Below are positions 9,475 through 20,134 of a stretch of DNA of 64,000 nucleotides, in pieces. The position numbers were made by a program, and so were the translations under genes. The notes under the pieces were generated by a model that did no database searches, was not told the DNA's origin, and was given only the letters and a program-made list of their open reading frames with translations. Within the stretch, counting starts at the first letter, position 1. Every line of letters starts with the position of its first letter. Origin of the DNA: Candidatus Macondimonas diazotrophica (GTDB lineage: Bacteria > Pseudomonadota > Gammaproteobacteria > UBA5335); assembly GCF_004684205.1 (NCBI RefSeq), contig NZ_SRIO01000014.1, positions 1-64,000 on the forward strand, in the 5' to 3' direction.

Positions 9475-10786
9475 GCGTCCGGATGCGCCCGCTTCGATGC
9501 CGTGGACACTGCTGTTCGTAGATGACGAACAGAACATCCTTTCCGCGTTGAACCGCCTGTTTCGCAAGGCAGGCCACCGGATCCTGACGGCGACCAGCGG
9601 CGCGCGCGGACTGGAGATTCTCGAGCAGGAGCCGGTCGATCTGGTGATCTCGGATATGCGCATGCCGGAAATGGATGGCGCGGCGTTTCTCGAACAGGTC
9701 TACCGGCGCTGGCCCGACGTCACCCGGCTCCTGCTGACCGGCTATTCGGATATCGAGTCCACCATCGCCGCGGTGAACAAAGGCCAGATTTATCGATATC
9801 TGCAAAAGCCATGGGAGGAACACGATCTCCAGCTGACGGTTCATCATGCGCTCGAAGCCAAGCGGCTGGCGCGCGAACGGCAGAAGCTGGAGGCCTTGAT
9901 CCGCAAGCAGAATCTCGAGCTCAAGGAACTGAATCAATCGCTTGAAGCAAAAGTCGCGGCGCGTACACAGGATCTGCAGCGCGCGGCGGAAAGACTGCAG
10001 GAAGCGCACGACACGCTCAAGAAAAGCTATACGGCGACCGTCGAGGTGTTCGCGAACCTCATCGAGATGCGCAAGACCGGGATTGCCACGGATGCGCGCC
10101 GGGTCGCCTCGCAGGCGCATGCGCTCGCCCTGCGCCTCGGAATGAGCGAGCGCGAAGCCCAGCATGTGCTGTTTGCCGGCCTGCTGCATGACATTGGCAA
10201 GATCGGCTTGCCGGATCATCTGATTGACAAGCCCTACAATGCGCTGACCGCCCCGGAGCGCGCCCAGGTGGCCCAGCATCCGGCGCTGTCCGAAACCCTG
10301 CTGATGGCGATCGCGCCTTTGCAGGACGCGGCGCGGATCATTCGGGCGCATCGCGAACGCCCTGACGGCAAGGGTTATCCTGACGGTCTGCAGGGCGATC
10401 AGATTCCGCCGGGCGCCCGGATCCTGGGCGTCGTCAATGACTATTACGAACTGCAGCTGGGATTGATCGCCCCCGAACGCTATACCGCCTCGCAGGCCCA
10501 GCAGTTCCTGCGGGAAAATCGCCAACGGCGCTACGCTGGGCCGGTCGTGGACGCCTTTCTCGAGTGGCTGGAAACAACCGCCGATCAGACCGCCACAGCG
10601 ACCGAACAGTGTGTTCGAGTCACGGCGCTGCGGCCCGGGATGGTGCTGACGCGCGATGTGTATACCCGCGGCAAGCTGCTGTTGCTGGCCACGGGGCATA
10701 CCCTGGATGAACCCATCATCGCCAAACTGTCGGCCATGGAAAACCGCGGGGAAGAGTGGCGGTTCTACGTCCGCATGCCCCCATAA
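9458..10786 (+). CDS. response regulator with HD-GYP-type phosphodiesterase domain
   Basis: This 442-residue protein has a receiver domain (about 15-135, phospho-acceptor Asp66 in ISDMRMPEMDG), a coiled coil (about 145-190) and an HD-GYP domain (about 195-365). The metal motif HDIGK is intact. The second motif reads HRERPDGKGYP where HHExxDGxGYP is usual, so one histidine is Arg; activity on c-di-GMP is likely but not certain. I chose the ATG at 9458 because a perfect AAGGAGGT lies 7 bp upstream. It forms a two-gene operon with the overlapping histidine kinase. The short C-terminal domain (VRVTALRPGMVLTRDVYTR) is typical of this subfamily. Confidence 0.9.
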   Translation: MQNPPERPDAPASMPWTLLFVDDEQNILSALNRLFRKAGHRILTATSGARGLEILEQEPVDLVISDMRMPEMDGAAFLEQVYRRWPDVTRLLLTGYSDIESTIAAVNKGQIYRYLQKPWEEHDLQLTVHHALEAKRLARERQKLEALIRKQNLELKELNQSLEAKVAARTQDLQRAAERLQEAHDTLKKSYTATVEVFANLIEMRKTGIATDARRVASQAHALALRLGMSEREAQHVLFAGLLHDIGKIGLPDHLIDKPYNALTAPERAQVAQHPALSETLLMAIAPLQDAARIIRAHRERPDGKGYPDGLQGDQIPPGARILGVVNDYYELQLGLIAPERYTASQAQQFLRENRQRRYAGPVVDAFLEWLETTADQTATATEQCVRVTALRPGMVLTRDVYTRGKLLLLATGHTLDEPIIAKLSAMENRGEEWRFYVRMPP

Positions 10787-10831
10787 ACCGCGCGCGCTCA
10801 CGTGCGTTTGTTTCATGCCATTCTGTGATCA

Positions 10832-10863
10832 TTGTCGGGCCGGTGCGGGGTATTGGCTATAAT
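10832..10863 (+). promoter_or_regulatory. possible sigma-70 promoter of the BCCT transporter
   Basis: A perfect -10 box TATAAT lies at 10858-10863. The best -35-like hexamer, TTGTCG at 10832-10837, is 20 bp upstream, longer than optimal. It is placed about 150 bp before the BCCT start codon. Confidence 0.35.
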
Positions 10864-11013
10864 CCAGCGCTTCATCCCGCCATCAGGCAGGAGCGCCGGT
10901 TCGACGATTGGCTGGCCTGGCCGCTCGGGATGATCCGCATGCCTTGTCCCAGAACCGGATCCGGCGCTGCGCAATCAGGATGAAATGTCGAAGCAAATGC
11001 CGCGGAGGAAGGG

Positions 11014-12624
11014 ATGCTGGAGCGACTTGCGGATCGATTGGGGCTCAATGCCATTCCCCAAATCTTTTTTGTCTCGGCCGGACTGGCCATCGGATTCGTG
11101 GCCTGCGCGATTCCATTCAGTGCCCAGTTCGCCGGTTTTTTCGGCGCGCTCACCGAGGCCACCGTCGCCTATTTCGGCTGGTTCTACATCCTGAGCGTCA
11201 GCGGACTGCTCGGTTTTCTCATCTGGGTGGCCTTGTCCCGCTATGGACAGATCCGCCTCAGCGCGGATCATGAAACGCCCGAATACGGCACGCTGACCTG
11301 GTTCTGCATGCTGTTCGCGGCGGGTGTGGGGACCATCCTGATGTTTTGGGGTGTGGCCGAACCGATGTCGCACTTCGCCAATCCGCCGCTGCAGAGCGTT
11401 GATGCCGGGTCGGCCGAAGCGGCCAAGCTGGCGATTACCATCTCGCTGTATCATTTCGGTCTGCACACCTGGACCATCTTTACCCTGCCCGCTCTGGCGA
11501 TCGGCTACTTCACCTACCGGCAGGGACTGCCCATGCGCGTCAGCAGCGTGTTCTATACCGTGCTGGGCGAACGGATTCATGGTCCCCTGGGCTGGATCAT
11601 CGACATCATTGCCGTGCTCGGGACCCTGTTTGGCGTCGCCGTCTCGATTGGGCTGGGCACCTTGCAGCTCAGCAGCGGCCTGAGTTATCTCCTGCAGATC
11701 CCGGTCACTACCAGCCTGAAAATGACGATCGTCGCCTTGATCACCATCATTGCGACGCTCTCGGTGGCGCTCGGACTCGATCGCGGGATCAAGCGCCTGT
11801 CTCAGCTGAATATCGGTATGGCACTGATCATCCTGGCGTTCATCTGGCTGGCCGGACCCACGCTGTTCATTACCGCCGGCACGGTGCAGAACCTGGGTGA
11901 ATATCTGCAGAATCTGACCTGGCTGTCGTTCTGGACCGAAACCTATCAGGGTACCCATTGGCAGCGGCACTGGACGGTGTTCTATTGGGCCTGGACGATT
12001 TCATGGGCGCCGTTCGTCGGGATCTTCATCGCGCGCATTTCCCGGGGACGGACCATTCGGCAGTTCGTCGGCGGCGCGCTGGGCGTGCCGCTCCTGTTCA
12101 CCGTGGTGTGGTTTTCGGTATTCGGTCTGGCCGCCATCGATCTCGAAATGAACCACGGCGCCGGGCTGGCGCAACAGGTCCGGGACGATGTGCCGCTGGC
12201 GCTGTTTTCGTTTCTGTCGAACTATCCCTTTTCAAGCCTTACGGCCTTGTTGAGTGTCCTCATCATCGTGATCTTTCTGACCACATCCGCCGATTCCGCG
12301 GCGCTGGTGGTCGATCTCCTGTCACGCCGCGCCGACCGGGTCTCGCAGATGCGACAGCGCATCTTCTGGACGCTGCTGCTCGGTGCAATGGCCGCGGCGC
12401 TCCTGCTGGGCGGTGGACTCCCTGCGTTGCAGAACGTGATCACCACCTTGGGCTTTCCATTCTGCGTGCTCCTGGTGTTCATGGCCGTGTCCCTGACGCG
12501 CGCCCTGCACGCCGACTACCTCGGGTATTCGCTGGCGGATCTGGCCGCCGGTCGCACGCCACACCTCGATCCCATGGGGGCCGATCCGGGTGACCGCATC
12601 GATTCGGACCGGAATCGCCACTAA
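11014..12624 (+). CDS. BCCT-family betaine/choline/carnitine transporter
   Basis: This 536-residue membrane protein has about twelve helices and the family signature. Residues 106-119 read GVGTILMFWGVAEP, close to the canonical G-I-G-x-G-x3-FWGVAEP, and a later stretch near helix 8 (HWTVFYWAWTISWAPFVGIFIARISRGRTI) is highly conserved in BCCT proteins. Such carriers import quaternary ammonium osmolytes, usually with sodium, in response to osmotic stress. A GCGGAGGAAGG ribosome site precedes the ATG. The altered glycine motif (GVGTI instead of GIGxG) may reflect a different ion coupling, an inference only. No osmolyte enzyme genes are adjacent. Confidence 0.93.
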   Translation: MLERLADRLGLNAIPQIFFVSAGLAIGFVACAIPFSAQFAGFFGALTEATVAYFGWFYILSVSGLLGFLIWVALSRYGQIRLSADHETPEYGTLTWFCMLFAAGVGTILMFWGVAEPMSHFANPPLQSVDAGSAEAAKLAITISLYHFGLHTWTIFTLPALAIGYFTYRQGLPMRVSSVFYTVLGERIHGPLGWIIDIIAVLGTLFGVAVSIGLGTLQLSSGLSYLLQIPVTTSLKMTIVALITIIATLSVALGLDRGIKRLSQLNIGMALIILAFIWLAGPTLFITAGTVQNLGEYLQNLTWLSFWTETYQGTHWQRHWTVFYWAWTISWAPFVGIFIARISRGRTIRQFVGGALGVPLLFTVVWFSVFGLAAIDLEMNHGAGLAQQVRDDVPLALFSFLSNYPFSSLTALLSVLIIVIFLTTSADSAALVVDLLSRRADRVSQMRQRIFWTLLLGAMAAALLLGGGLPALQNVITTLGFPFCVLLVFMAVSLTRALHADYLGYSLADLAAGRTPHLDPMGADPGDRIDSDRNRH

Positions 12625-12786
12625 TGGCGAATGGCGTCGATCCTCGCGCCGCGATGGGGAGCGGCCCGACGCCCGATGAATGTCATGAGCCGTGTCATCG
12701 CTGCCGATAGGATAGGGACAACAACAATTTCAGGTGCCGCGCCAGCGATTCGCTGATCGGCCCCGTGCCGATCTTCCGGGACTGCC

Positions 12787-15700
12787 ATGAATTCACTCGA
12801 ATCGCCCTTCGGAATCCGCGGCCGGGACGAACCGCACATGCCGCTGCGCCGGCTTCGCTCGGCGGTGGCCTGGGTGCTCGCCACTGCCTGCATCGTCTGG
12901 TTGGGGCGCGGCGACCTGACCCACACCGGTTTTCTGTACCCCGCCCTGCTCGCCTGGGCGGCGTTCGCGCTTGCCGGGGATGAGGCGATCGGACGTTCCA
13001 ACCTCAGGCGCGCGCGCGACCGGTGGCGGGATGCAGCCATCGTGGCCGGTCTGGCTTGGGCGGCCGACCCGCAGGCCACACTCTGGGCCATGCCGAGCCG
13101 GCCGGCCGAGGTCTTTTCGCTCACGCAGGGCGCTGCGGCAACGCTCGCTGCGGCATTCGCACTGGCCAGCCTGCTGGCGCGCATGCGCCGCAACGCGCCG
13201 CTGCCCCCGGCAAGTGCCTTGGCGTTCCTGGCTGTACCGATCGGTTTCAACCTGCTGCTGTTGCTGGGTAACCGTCCGCTGCTGGCGTCCTGGGGGAGCA
13301 TCGTGCTGGGCAGCACCGCGGCCGAGCCGCTGCAGGCAGCAGTGGCGCGCAGCGTCCTGCTGGGCGGGCTCAATCTTGCGGCATTCTGGGGCATGGGATG
13401 GTTGCTCGACGGTCGGGCGACGCGCGATGTGCGTCTGCTGGTGGGCGTGGCGCTGTGCGGGCTCTGGGCGGCCTGGACGCCGGTGGTGGCCGACTGGGGC
13501 AGCGGCGAAACCCTGGCCGGATGGCATCCGGCCGTGGGCCTTGCCGGCGTGATCGGTCTGGCGGCCGTGGCCCAGGGCGGGCTGTGGGCGCAAACCTTCC
13601 TGTCGACCGGGCTGTTGATGCAGGGCTTGCGCGGTCAGCGTCCGCAGTGGACGACCTTGTGGCCACAGGCGCGGGAGGGTGCGGCCAAAGGCGCGATGTA
13701 TGGCGCCCTGTTCATGCTGATTCTGGGGCTGGCGGGTCTGGCTTACCGCAACCCGCTGCTGCGCCAATGGCTGGCGGCGGCGCCCGTGCTGGCCGGCGTC
13801 ATCCTGGGTCCGCTGCTGTTCGGTCTGGCGCGGACCCTGATCGAAAGTTTCGATGGCAGCGCGCCGTTTCTGTGGCGCTTGCGGAACAATCTCCGGATGC
13901 CGCGCAACTACGGCCGCGGCGTCGTGCTGGGGCTGGGGCTGGTGTGGATCGTGGAATACGATCTGGTGTCTGCATCTGGCGGGCAGCGCTTCGCAGCCGG
14001 GTTCCTGGTCGGCGCCGTGGTCGGTGCCGGGGTGGACTGGATGGCGCACCTCATTGCGCGTTTGCGCGGCCAGCGGCGATGCCTGGACACCGGCCGCGCC
14101 TACCTGTTTGCCGGGCTGATGGGCGGCGGCGTGGGCGGCATGCTGGCCTGGTACTTCGATGCCGCGCAGCTGCAGACCGTGGGCGACAAGCTGCTGCGCT
14201 ACGCGCTGATCCATGGCCCCGTCGTCGGCCAGCCGGTCTACGACTATGTCACCTATCCCCTGTTCAGCCGTTGGGGCGCCATTGATCTCGGCGCTGTATC
14301 CGGCGGTCTCAAACAGTTCTATTGCGACTCTCTGGCCGGGGTCATCAACTGGTCGATCGCCGCCCCGCTGTTCAGCATCAACCTGATCGTGCTGACGGCG
14401 ATCTTCAATCGCAGTCTCGAGCCGCTGCGCCATCTGTTCACCCGCGACGGGCTGGCCGGTGTGGTGACCCAGGCGGTGCGGGTGCAACGCTGGGGTCTGT
14501 GGATGGCGCCCATCATTCAGACCTTCCTCAAGATGGCGCCGACGCCAGCCTGGTACAACCAGGACGGCGCGCTGCGCACGGGCCTGGCCACCGTGCAGAG
14601 CCTGCGCCTGGATGAGGCCGCCTATCGGGAATGGAGCCTGCAGACCTTTCTGGGCCTGATGGCCTACGGCTGGCTGCGGATCCTGATCTGGTTCGATCAC
14701 ATGGGTCTGCGGGTCGCCACCTTGGTCAACCTGTCTTTCATTGGCGTGGACCGGCTCGAAACGCGCCTGTCGCGCTGGCTGGGCCATGCCGCGCCCACGC
14801 CGGTGATCCCCGAAGGCATTCGCCGCTTCGGCACCTGGGCCCCGCTGCTGCTGCCGTTCTATATCCCGCGCGGCGGCGAGTGGGATTTCGTCTGGCAGGA
14901 GTCCGAGCGTCTGGTCGCCCTGTCCGACGCCGCACTGCTGCCCGCCGCCGGGCTCCTGCGGGGCGTTTACGGGGGCGCGGCGATCGCGGCCCTCGCTGGT
15001 CTGGTCTGGATCTTCTGGCGGCTGCATCAGACCCGGGAGATCCATGCCCGCCGGCTGGTGGAGATGAACAGCGGGCGCTTTCACTTGGAGATGGATGCCG
15101 ACGGCAACAGCCGCTCGGCGGTCCACATGGCACAGGGCGCGATGCTCGATTTCTCGCGCCGGGCAGCGGATTGTGCGCTACCGCATGGACAGACGTTCTA
15201 TCTGCAGGACCTGGAGCCGGATGCGGCGTGTTCCAGTCCCCCGGTCGACCTGCTGCGGGCTGGATTACCGGCGCAGCGGCGCATCTGGCGCAGCCCCGAA
15301 GGAAACGCGATCCTCACCCACGAGCGGCCCGATGGCCTGGCTGTCCAGATCGACGTGCAACCCTGCCTGCACGCCGAGGCCATGCGCTGGCGCATCCAGT
15401 TGCACCACAGCGGATCGCAGACCCGGCGGCTACGGCTTACCGGCTATCTGGAGTGGGCACTCAATCGGCCGGATGTCTATCTGCGCCGACCCGATTTCAA
15501 TGCCATCCACGTCGGCGTGCGCTTTCTACGTGATCAGGCCGCCCTGCTGGCCCACAACCGCCTTTTCGACGGTGAAGGGCCCAAGCGGCATGTGCTGGGC
15601 TATGGTTTTCTGGCGGTCGCGCAGAACGACCGCGTCCGGTTGGTGGGGTATGAAGACGATCGCAGCCGCTTCCTGGGGCGCGGGACCGGCCAGGCGCCCG

Positions 15701-18252
15701 AGGCGCTCCTGACGGGCGAGTTGCGGAATCCGGACGACGAGGGGCTGCTCTACCCCTTCGATCCGGCTGCCGCCCTGCAGGTGGAGCTGGAACTCGCGCC
15801 GCAGGACACGCTGACCGTCTCATGGGTCCAGGGCTGGGCGGATACCGAATCGGCCGCGCTGGCCGCGATCGCCCCAGCATTGACCGGAAAGCCCGCTGCA
15901 TCGGTGCCGCCCGGCGCGCCGCCGTGGCGCCGCATTCGGCCCCGGCCGGGCCTTGATCCCGCGGCCCGCTTCGAGGCGCAAGGCCGCGCCTTCGAGATGA
16001 CGCCCGACACCCCCCGCCCGTGGACCCACATGCTGGCCAACCGCCAGGGGCACGGCGTGCTCATCGGCAACGACGGTGCCCAGTTCTCCTTTTCTGGTAA
16101 CTCACAGCAAAACGGCCTGACCCCCTTCGTTCTGGACACCCTCCCCGCCCAGTCCTGCGCCCAGGCGATCTATGTCACCGATCTGGATACCGGCGCCATC
16201 CTCAGCCCGGGCTACACCCCGCTGCGGCAGGCGGCGGCACACCGGGTCCGTTTCGAACCGGGTCAGGCCGTGCTCAGCGCCACCCACCCTGATTTCGCTC
16301 TGGCGCTCACCATTGCGGTGCTGCCCGATGAGCCGCTCGAAATCCGCCTGCTGCGGGTCGAGAACCGCAGCGCGCAGGCCCGTACCCTGCGCCTGACCGC
16401 CTTCGCTCACCTCGCCCTGGCTGAGTTGCCCGAAGACAGCCATGGACAGATCGAGACTCGCTTCGATGCCGCGCTCGGCGCCTGTCTGTTCACGCGTCCC
16501 GGACAGCGCTTCCATGCCGGGACCGGATTTCTGGCCATCGACCTGCCGATCGAAGCCCATACCTTCAACCGCCGCGCCTTCTGGGGGGCGCAAGGCGACG
16601 CCACCTGCCCCGTGCTCGCGCGTACCGGCTGCCCGGAACACGACCAGCTCTCGGACGGCGCAACAGTGGCCGCCCTGAGCGGTGTGTTCCGGCTCGAACC
16701 CTTTGCCGTGCGTGACGTGGCGGTGCTGATGGGACAGGCGTCCACGGCGGCACAGGCCGAGCACCTGATCCGCGCTCATGGCAAGCCGGCCGCGGCACGC
16801 GGAGCGCTGGATCGTACCCGCGGGTACTGGGACGGCATCCTGAACCAGCTGCGCATCGAAACCGACGATCCGGCATTCGACCGGCTGGTGAACGACTGGC
16901 TGCCCTATCAGGTCCTCACCGCCCGGCTCTGGGGCCGGCTGGGCCCGAATCAGCGCAGCGGCGCGTACGGCTTTCGCGATCAATTGCAGGATGTGCTCCC
17001 GCTGATCTGGACCTGGCCGGAGCTGGCGCGCGAGCAGATCCTGCGCCATGCCGGCGTGCAATTCCGCGAAGGCGACGTGCTCAAGTGGTGGCATGGCGCC
17101 GCCCCCGGTGGCATCGGCCTGGGGCAACGCAGCCGCGCCAGCGACCCGCATCTGTGGCTACCCTATCTGACGGCGCACTACGTGTCGGCGACCGGCGATT
17201 GGGCGCTACTGGACACGCAGGTGCCCTATCTCGAAGGCCGCACGATCCCCAAGGGCTGGCCGGATTTCGCCTTCGTGCCGCGCATCGCGCGCGATCAGGA
17301 CAGTCTCTACGTCCACTGCCGGCGCGCCATCGACCTGAGCCTCCGGCAACTCAGTCCGCGCGGCCTGCCGCTGATCGGTGCCGGGGACTGGAATGACGGC
17401 CTCGATCAGCTCGGCGTCCATGGGCGTGGGGAAAGCGTGTGGATGGCGCTGTTCCTGTTCGATGTCCTGCAGCGCTTCCTGCCCCTGACCGAGCGCATCG
17501 ACGGCACTGCGGCCGCGCAGCGTGATCAGGCAGCAGCGGCGCGGCTGCGCGAGGCGATCGCCGGCTGCTGGCTGGGCGACCGCTTCCTGCGCGCCACCAG
17601 CGATGCCGGCGAAGCGTTTGCGCCCTTGAGCGCCTTGATGGCGTCCTGGCCGGCGATTTCCGGAGCGACCAGCGCCGAGCGCGCCGAAACCGCCTTGCGC
17701 GCGGGACTGGCCGGCCTTGAAACCCCGGCGCTCATCCGTCTGCTCGATACCGCCTTCGATGGCAACAGCCGTCCCTATCCGGGCCGTATCGCGCTCTATC
17801 CGCCCGGTGTGCGGGAAAACGGCGGCCAGTACACCCACGGGACGACCTGGCTGATCGATGCCGCGCTCTGTCTGTGTCGGGACGCCGAGCGCGCCGGAGA
17901 TACCGCGCGGGCCGATCAGTGGCGCCGGCAGGCGTGGTCGATCTGGCGCAAGCTTTCGCCCCTGGACAAGGACCCGATGCCGTTCGGCCTGCCGCCCTAC
18001 CAACAGGCTGCGGATGTGTACTGGGGGGCAGGACACGACGGACGTGGCGGCTGGACCGGCTATACCGGTGCGGCAGCGCGCATGCTGTGGACCGCCTACG
18101 ACCTGCTTGGCCTGAGGCTGGAAAACGGCACGTTCCACGTCGATCCCGCTGCGTTCGTGCGCACCGGCGTTCCCCGGCTGAAGGCGGTGCATTATGGCGG
18201 GCGGTGCTACCGGCCGGGGGCGGATTCCGACGATCGGAGTGAGCCGTTGTGA
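12787..18252 (+). CDS. giant membrane protein with C-terminal GH94 phosphorylase-like domain
   Basis: The protein has 1,821 residues. The first 760 or so hold many hydrophobic helices. Two glycoside-phosphorylase beta-sandwich regions follow (about 770-1080 and 1090-1340), then a GH94 (alpha/alpha)6 catalytic domain (about 1345-1800). The catalytic region shows GAYGFRDQLQD, GAGDWNDGLDQLG with the acid Asp, and RENGGQYTHGTTW, as in the C-terminal part of cyclic beta-1,2-glucan synthase NdvB. I see no GT84 glycosyltransferase motifs in the N-terminal half, so this is not a full NdvB, which is about 2,800 residues. It may elongate or break down beta-glucan at the membrane. The start is uncertain, as the ribosome site is weak. 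Confidence 0.8.
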   Translation: MNSLESPFGIRGRDEPHMPLRRLRSAVAWVLATACIVWLGRGDLTHTGFLYPALLAWAAFALAGDEAIGRSNLRRARDRWRDAAIVAGLAWAADPQATLWAMPSRPAEVFSLTQGAAATLAAAFALASLLARMRRNAPLPPASALAFLAVPIGFNLLLLLGNRPLLASWGSIVLGSTAAEPLQAAVARSVLLGGLNLAAFWGMGWLLDGRATRDVRLLVGVALCGLWAAWTPVVADWGSGETLAGWHPAVGLAGVIGLAAVAQGGLWAQTFLSTGLLMQGLRGQRPQWTTLWPQAREGAAKGAMYGALFMLILGLAGLAYRNPLLRQWLAAAPVLAGVILGPLLFGLARTLIESFDGSAPFLWRLRNNLRMPRNYGRGVVLGLGLVWIVEYDLVSASGGQRFAAGFLVGAVVGAGVDWMAHLIARLRGQRRCLDTGRAYLFAGLMGGGVGGMLAWYFDAAQLQTVGDKLLRYALIHGPVVGQPVYDYVTYPLFSRWGAIDLGAVSGGLKQFYCDSLAGVINWSIAAPLFSINLIVLTAIFNRSLEPLRHLFTRDGLAGVVTQAVRVQRWGLWMAPIIQTFLKMAPTPAWYNQDGALRTGLATVQSLRLDEAAYREWSLQTFLGLMAYGWLRILIWFDHMGLRVATLVNLSFIGVDRLETRLSRWLGHAAPTPVIPEGIRRFGTWAPLLLPFYIPRGGEWDFVWQESERLVALSDAALLPAAGLLRGVYGGAAIAALAGLVWIFWRLHQTREIHARRLVEMNSGRFHLEMDADGNSRSAVHMAQGAMLDFSRRAADCALPHGQTFYLQDLEPDAACSSPPVDLLRAGLPAQRRIWRSPEGNAILTHERPDGLAVQIDVQPCLHAEAMRWRIQLHHSGSQTRRLRLTGYLEWALNRPDVYLRRPDFNAIHVGVRFLRDQAALLAHNRLFDGEGPKRHVLGYGFLAVAQNDRVRLVGYEDDRSRFLGRGTGQAPEALLTGELRNPDDEGLLYPFDPAAALQVELELAPQDTLTVSWVQGWADTESAALAAIAPALTGKPAASVPPGAPPWRRIRPRPGLDPAARFEAQGRAFEMTPDTPRPWTHMLANRQGHGVLIGNDGAQFSFSGNSQQNGLTPFVLDTLPAQSCAQAIYVTDLDTGAILSPGYTPLRQAAAHRVRFEPGQAVLSATHPDFALALTIAVLPDEPLEIRLLRVENRSAQARTLRLTAFAHLALAELPEDSHGQIETRFDAALGACLFTRPGQRFHAGTGFLAIDLPIEAHTFNRRAFWGAQGDATCPVLARTGCPEHDQLSDGATVAALSGVFRLEPFAVRDVAVLMGQASTAAQAEHLIRAHGKPAAARGALDRTRGYWDGILNQLRIETDDPAFDRLVNDWLPYQVLTARLWGRLGPNQRSGAYGFRDQLQDVLPLIWTWPELAREQILRHAGVQFREGDVLKWWHGAAPGGIGLGQRSRASDPHLWLPYLTAHYVSATGDWALLDTQVPYLEGRTIPKGWPDFAFVPRIARDQDSLYVHCRRAIDLSLRQLSPRGLPLIGAGDWNDGLDQLGVHGRGESVWMALFLFDVLQRFLPLTERIDGTAAAQRDQAAAARLREAIAGCWLGDRFLRATSDAGEAFAPLSALMASWPAISGATSAERAETALRAGLAGLETPALIRLLDTAFDGNSRPYPGRIALYPPGVRENGGQYTHGTTWLIDAALCLCRDAERAGDTARADQWRRQAWSIWRKLSPLDKDPMPFGLPPYQQAADVYWGAGHDGRGGWTGYTGAAARMLWTAYDLLGLRLENGTFHVDPAAFVRTGVPRLKAVHYGGRCYRPGADSDDRSEPL

Positions 18253-18468
18253 AGCGCATCCGATGTTCTGCATGGAGCAAAAAAATGGGGTGGGCGGGTC
18301 AGTAAACAAGGTTTCTGGATCGTGACCAGACGGTGTCGATCACGGAACCTTTTTCCTGTGTGATCGCTCTGAAGTGGACGGCATTTGAAAAGTTTTCTTG
18401 ATGCCGGCAATCGCGCCTTTTCATCAGGAAATTGAAACGTCCATCTTGGAGAACCAGGAGAAATCCTT

Positions 18469-19074
18469 ATGTCCGAAAAACTGAATACCGACCAACTCCA
18501 TGAACTGCTCTACCAGGCGCTGGAAACCGAAAATGGCGGCATCAAGATTTACGAAACAGCCATTTCTTGTGCCGTCAATTCGGATCTCAAAGAAGAATGG
18601 CAGGAGTATCTTGACGAGACCCGCCATCACCATCAGACCCTGCTGAATCTTTTCAAAAAAATCGGACTTGACCCAGAAAAGGAAACCCCCGGTCGCCAGG
18701 TGGTTTCCCACTTGGGTGATTCACTGGTCCATGCAATGGAAATGGCAAAGAAATCGGGAAATCCAGAGGCAGCGCAATTGGTTGCGGGAGAGTGTGTCAC
18801 CCTCGCCGAGACGAAGGATAATCTTAACTGGGATCTCATCGAACTGCTTTCTGAAAAGGCAAGCGGAAAAATCCGCGACCTTCTCAAGGAAGCGCATGAA
18901 GAAATCGATGATCAGGAAGCCCATCACCTTTATCACACCCGCGGCTGGACGCGTGAACTGTGGATTGAAAGTCTTGGACTTCCGGCCGCATTGCCGCCAC
19001 CCGAGGAAGCCAAGAGTGTAAAAACCGCCATTGGTGCTGAGCGGGCGAAGAATAAACGCGACGATATGACTTGA
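18469..19074 (+). CDS. ferritin-like domain protein
   Basis: This 201-residue, highly charged and mostly helical protein has the pattern of a ferritin-like four-helix bundle. It has an ETENGGIKIYETAI helix, then DETRHHHQTLLNLF with an E-x2-H-like metal-site pattern, and later EEIDDQEAHHLYHTRGWTRELW. Function is unknown; related proteins are suspected iron or oxidative-stress proteins. AGGAG precedes the ATG. Base composition is clearly lower in GC than the neighbours, with AT-ending codons, which suggests recent acquisition. It stands alone with about 215 bp of upstream DNA. Confidence 0.7.
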   Translation: MSEKLNTDQLHELLYQALETENGGIKIYETAISCAVNSDLKEEWQEYLDETRHHHQTLLNLFKKIGLDPEKETPGRQVVSHLGDSLVHAMEMAKKSGNPEAAQLVAGECVTLAETKDNLNWDLIELLSEKASGKIRDLLKEAHEEIDDQEAHHLYHTRGWTRELWIESLGLPAALPPPEEAKSVKTAIGAERAKNKRDDMT

Positions 19075-19181
19075 CTGGCGTTGAGTTTTGACGGGTCATG
19101 CGCGTCATCGGTGTGAGTTTTCCCTGATGAGACCGTGACACAATACAGCGAAGGAAATGGCACGCACACCGGCTAACTTGT

Positions 19182-19865
<684 letters not shown>

Positions 19866-20033
19866 CGACAGACTCCGAATCATCGGTTGGATTTCCGGTG
19901 CGATTCACCGCGCGACATGAACCGCGCTCGCTGCGAGTGTAGCGTGCTGCGCATTGCGGGACGCCGCTGCGTGCCGGCGATCCGGGCCGCTAACCGGCTT
20001 GTGCGGCCCATCCGACAAACCCCACAGTGCTTT

Positions 20034-20049
20034 TGTCGCAAACCCGCCA
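20034..20049. promoter_or_regulatory. NifA upstream activator site (near-consensus) of the nifE operon
   Basis: The sequence TGTCGCAAACCCGCCA matches the NifA site TGT-N10-ACA except for one base in the right half. It is identical at 15 of 16 positions to the perfect site upstream of nifV. It lies about 85 bp upstream of the -24 element, the usual distance for an enhancer. Confidence 0.65.
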
Positions 20050-20091
20050 ATTGTCGTTCGGCAAACCCGACCGGGAAACCCGGCGATTATT

Positions 20092-20103
20092 TAAGTTATT
20101 GAT
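20092..20103 (-). promoter_or_regulatory. probable IHF site between NifA site and sigma-54 promoter
   Basis: On the minus strand this reads ATCAATAACTTA, matching the core of the IHF consensus WATCAANNNNTTR except for the first W. It lies in an AT-rich stretch between the enhancer and the -24 element, where IHF bends DNA in nif promoters. Confidence 0.5.
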
Positions 20104-20134
20104 CAGGAGATATAAAACATCGCTATCCGGGCTT

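Noticed and set aside
12793-15126. 777-codon open frame on the minus strand under the GH94 gene
   Set aside because: It is an antisense shadow of a GC-rich gene; the translation is Gln/Arg/Gly-rich with no family features, while the plus-strand protein has clear GH94 and membrane features.
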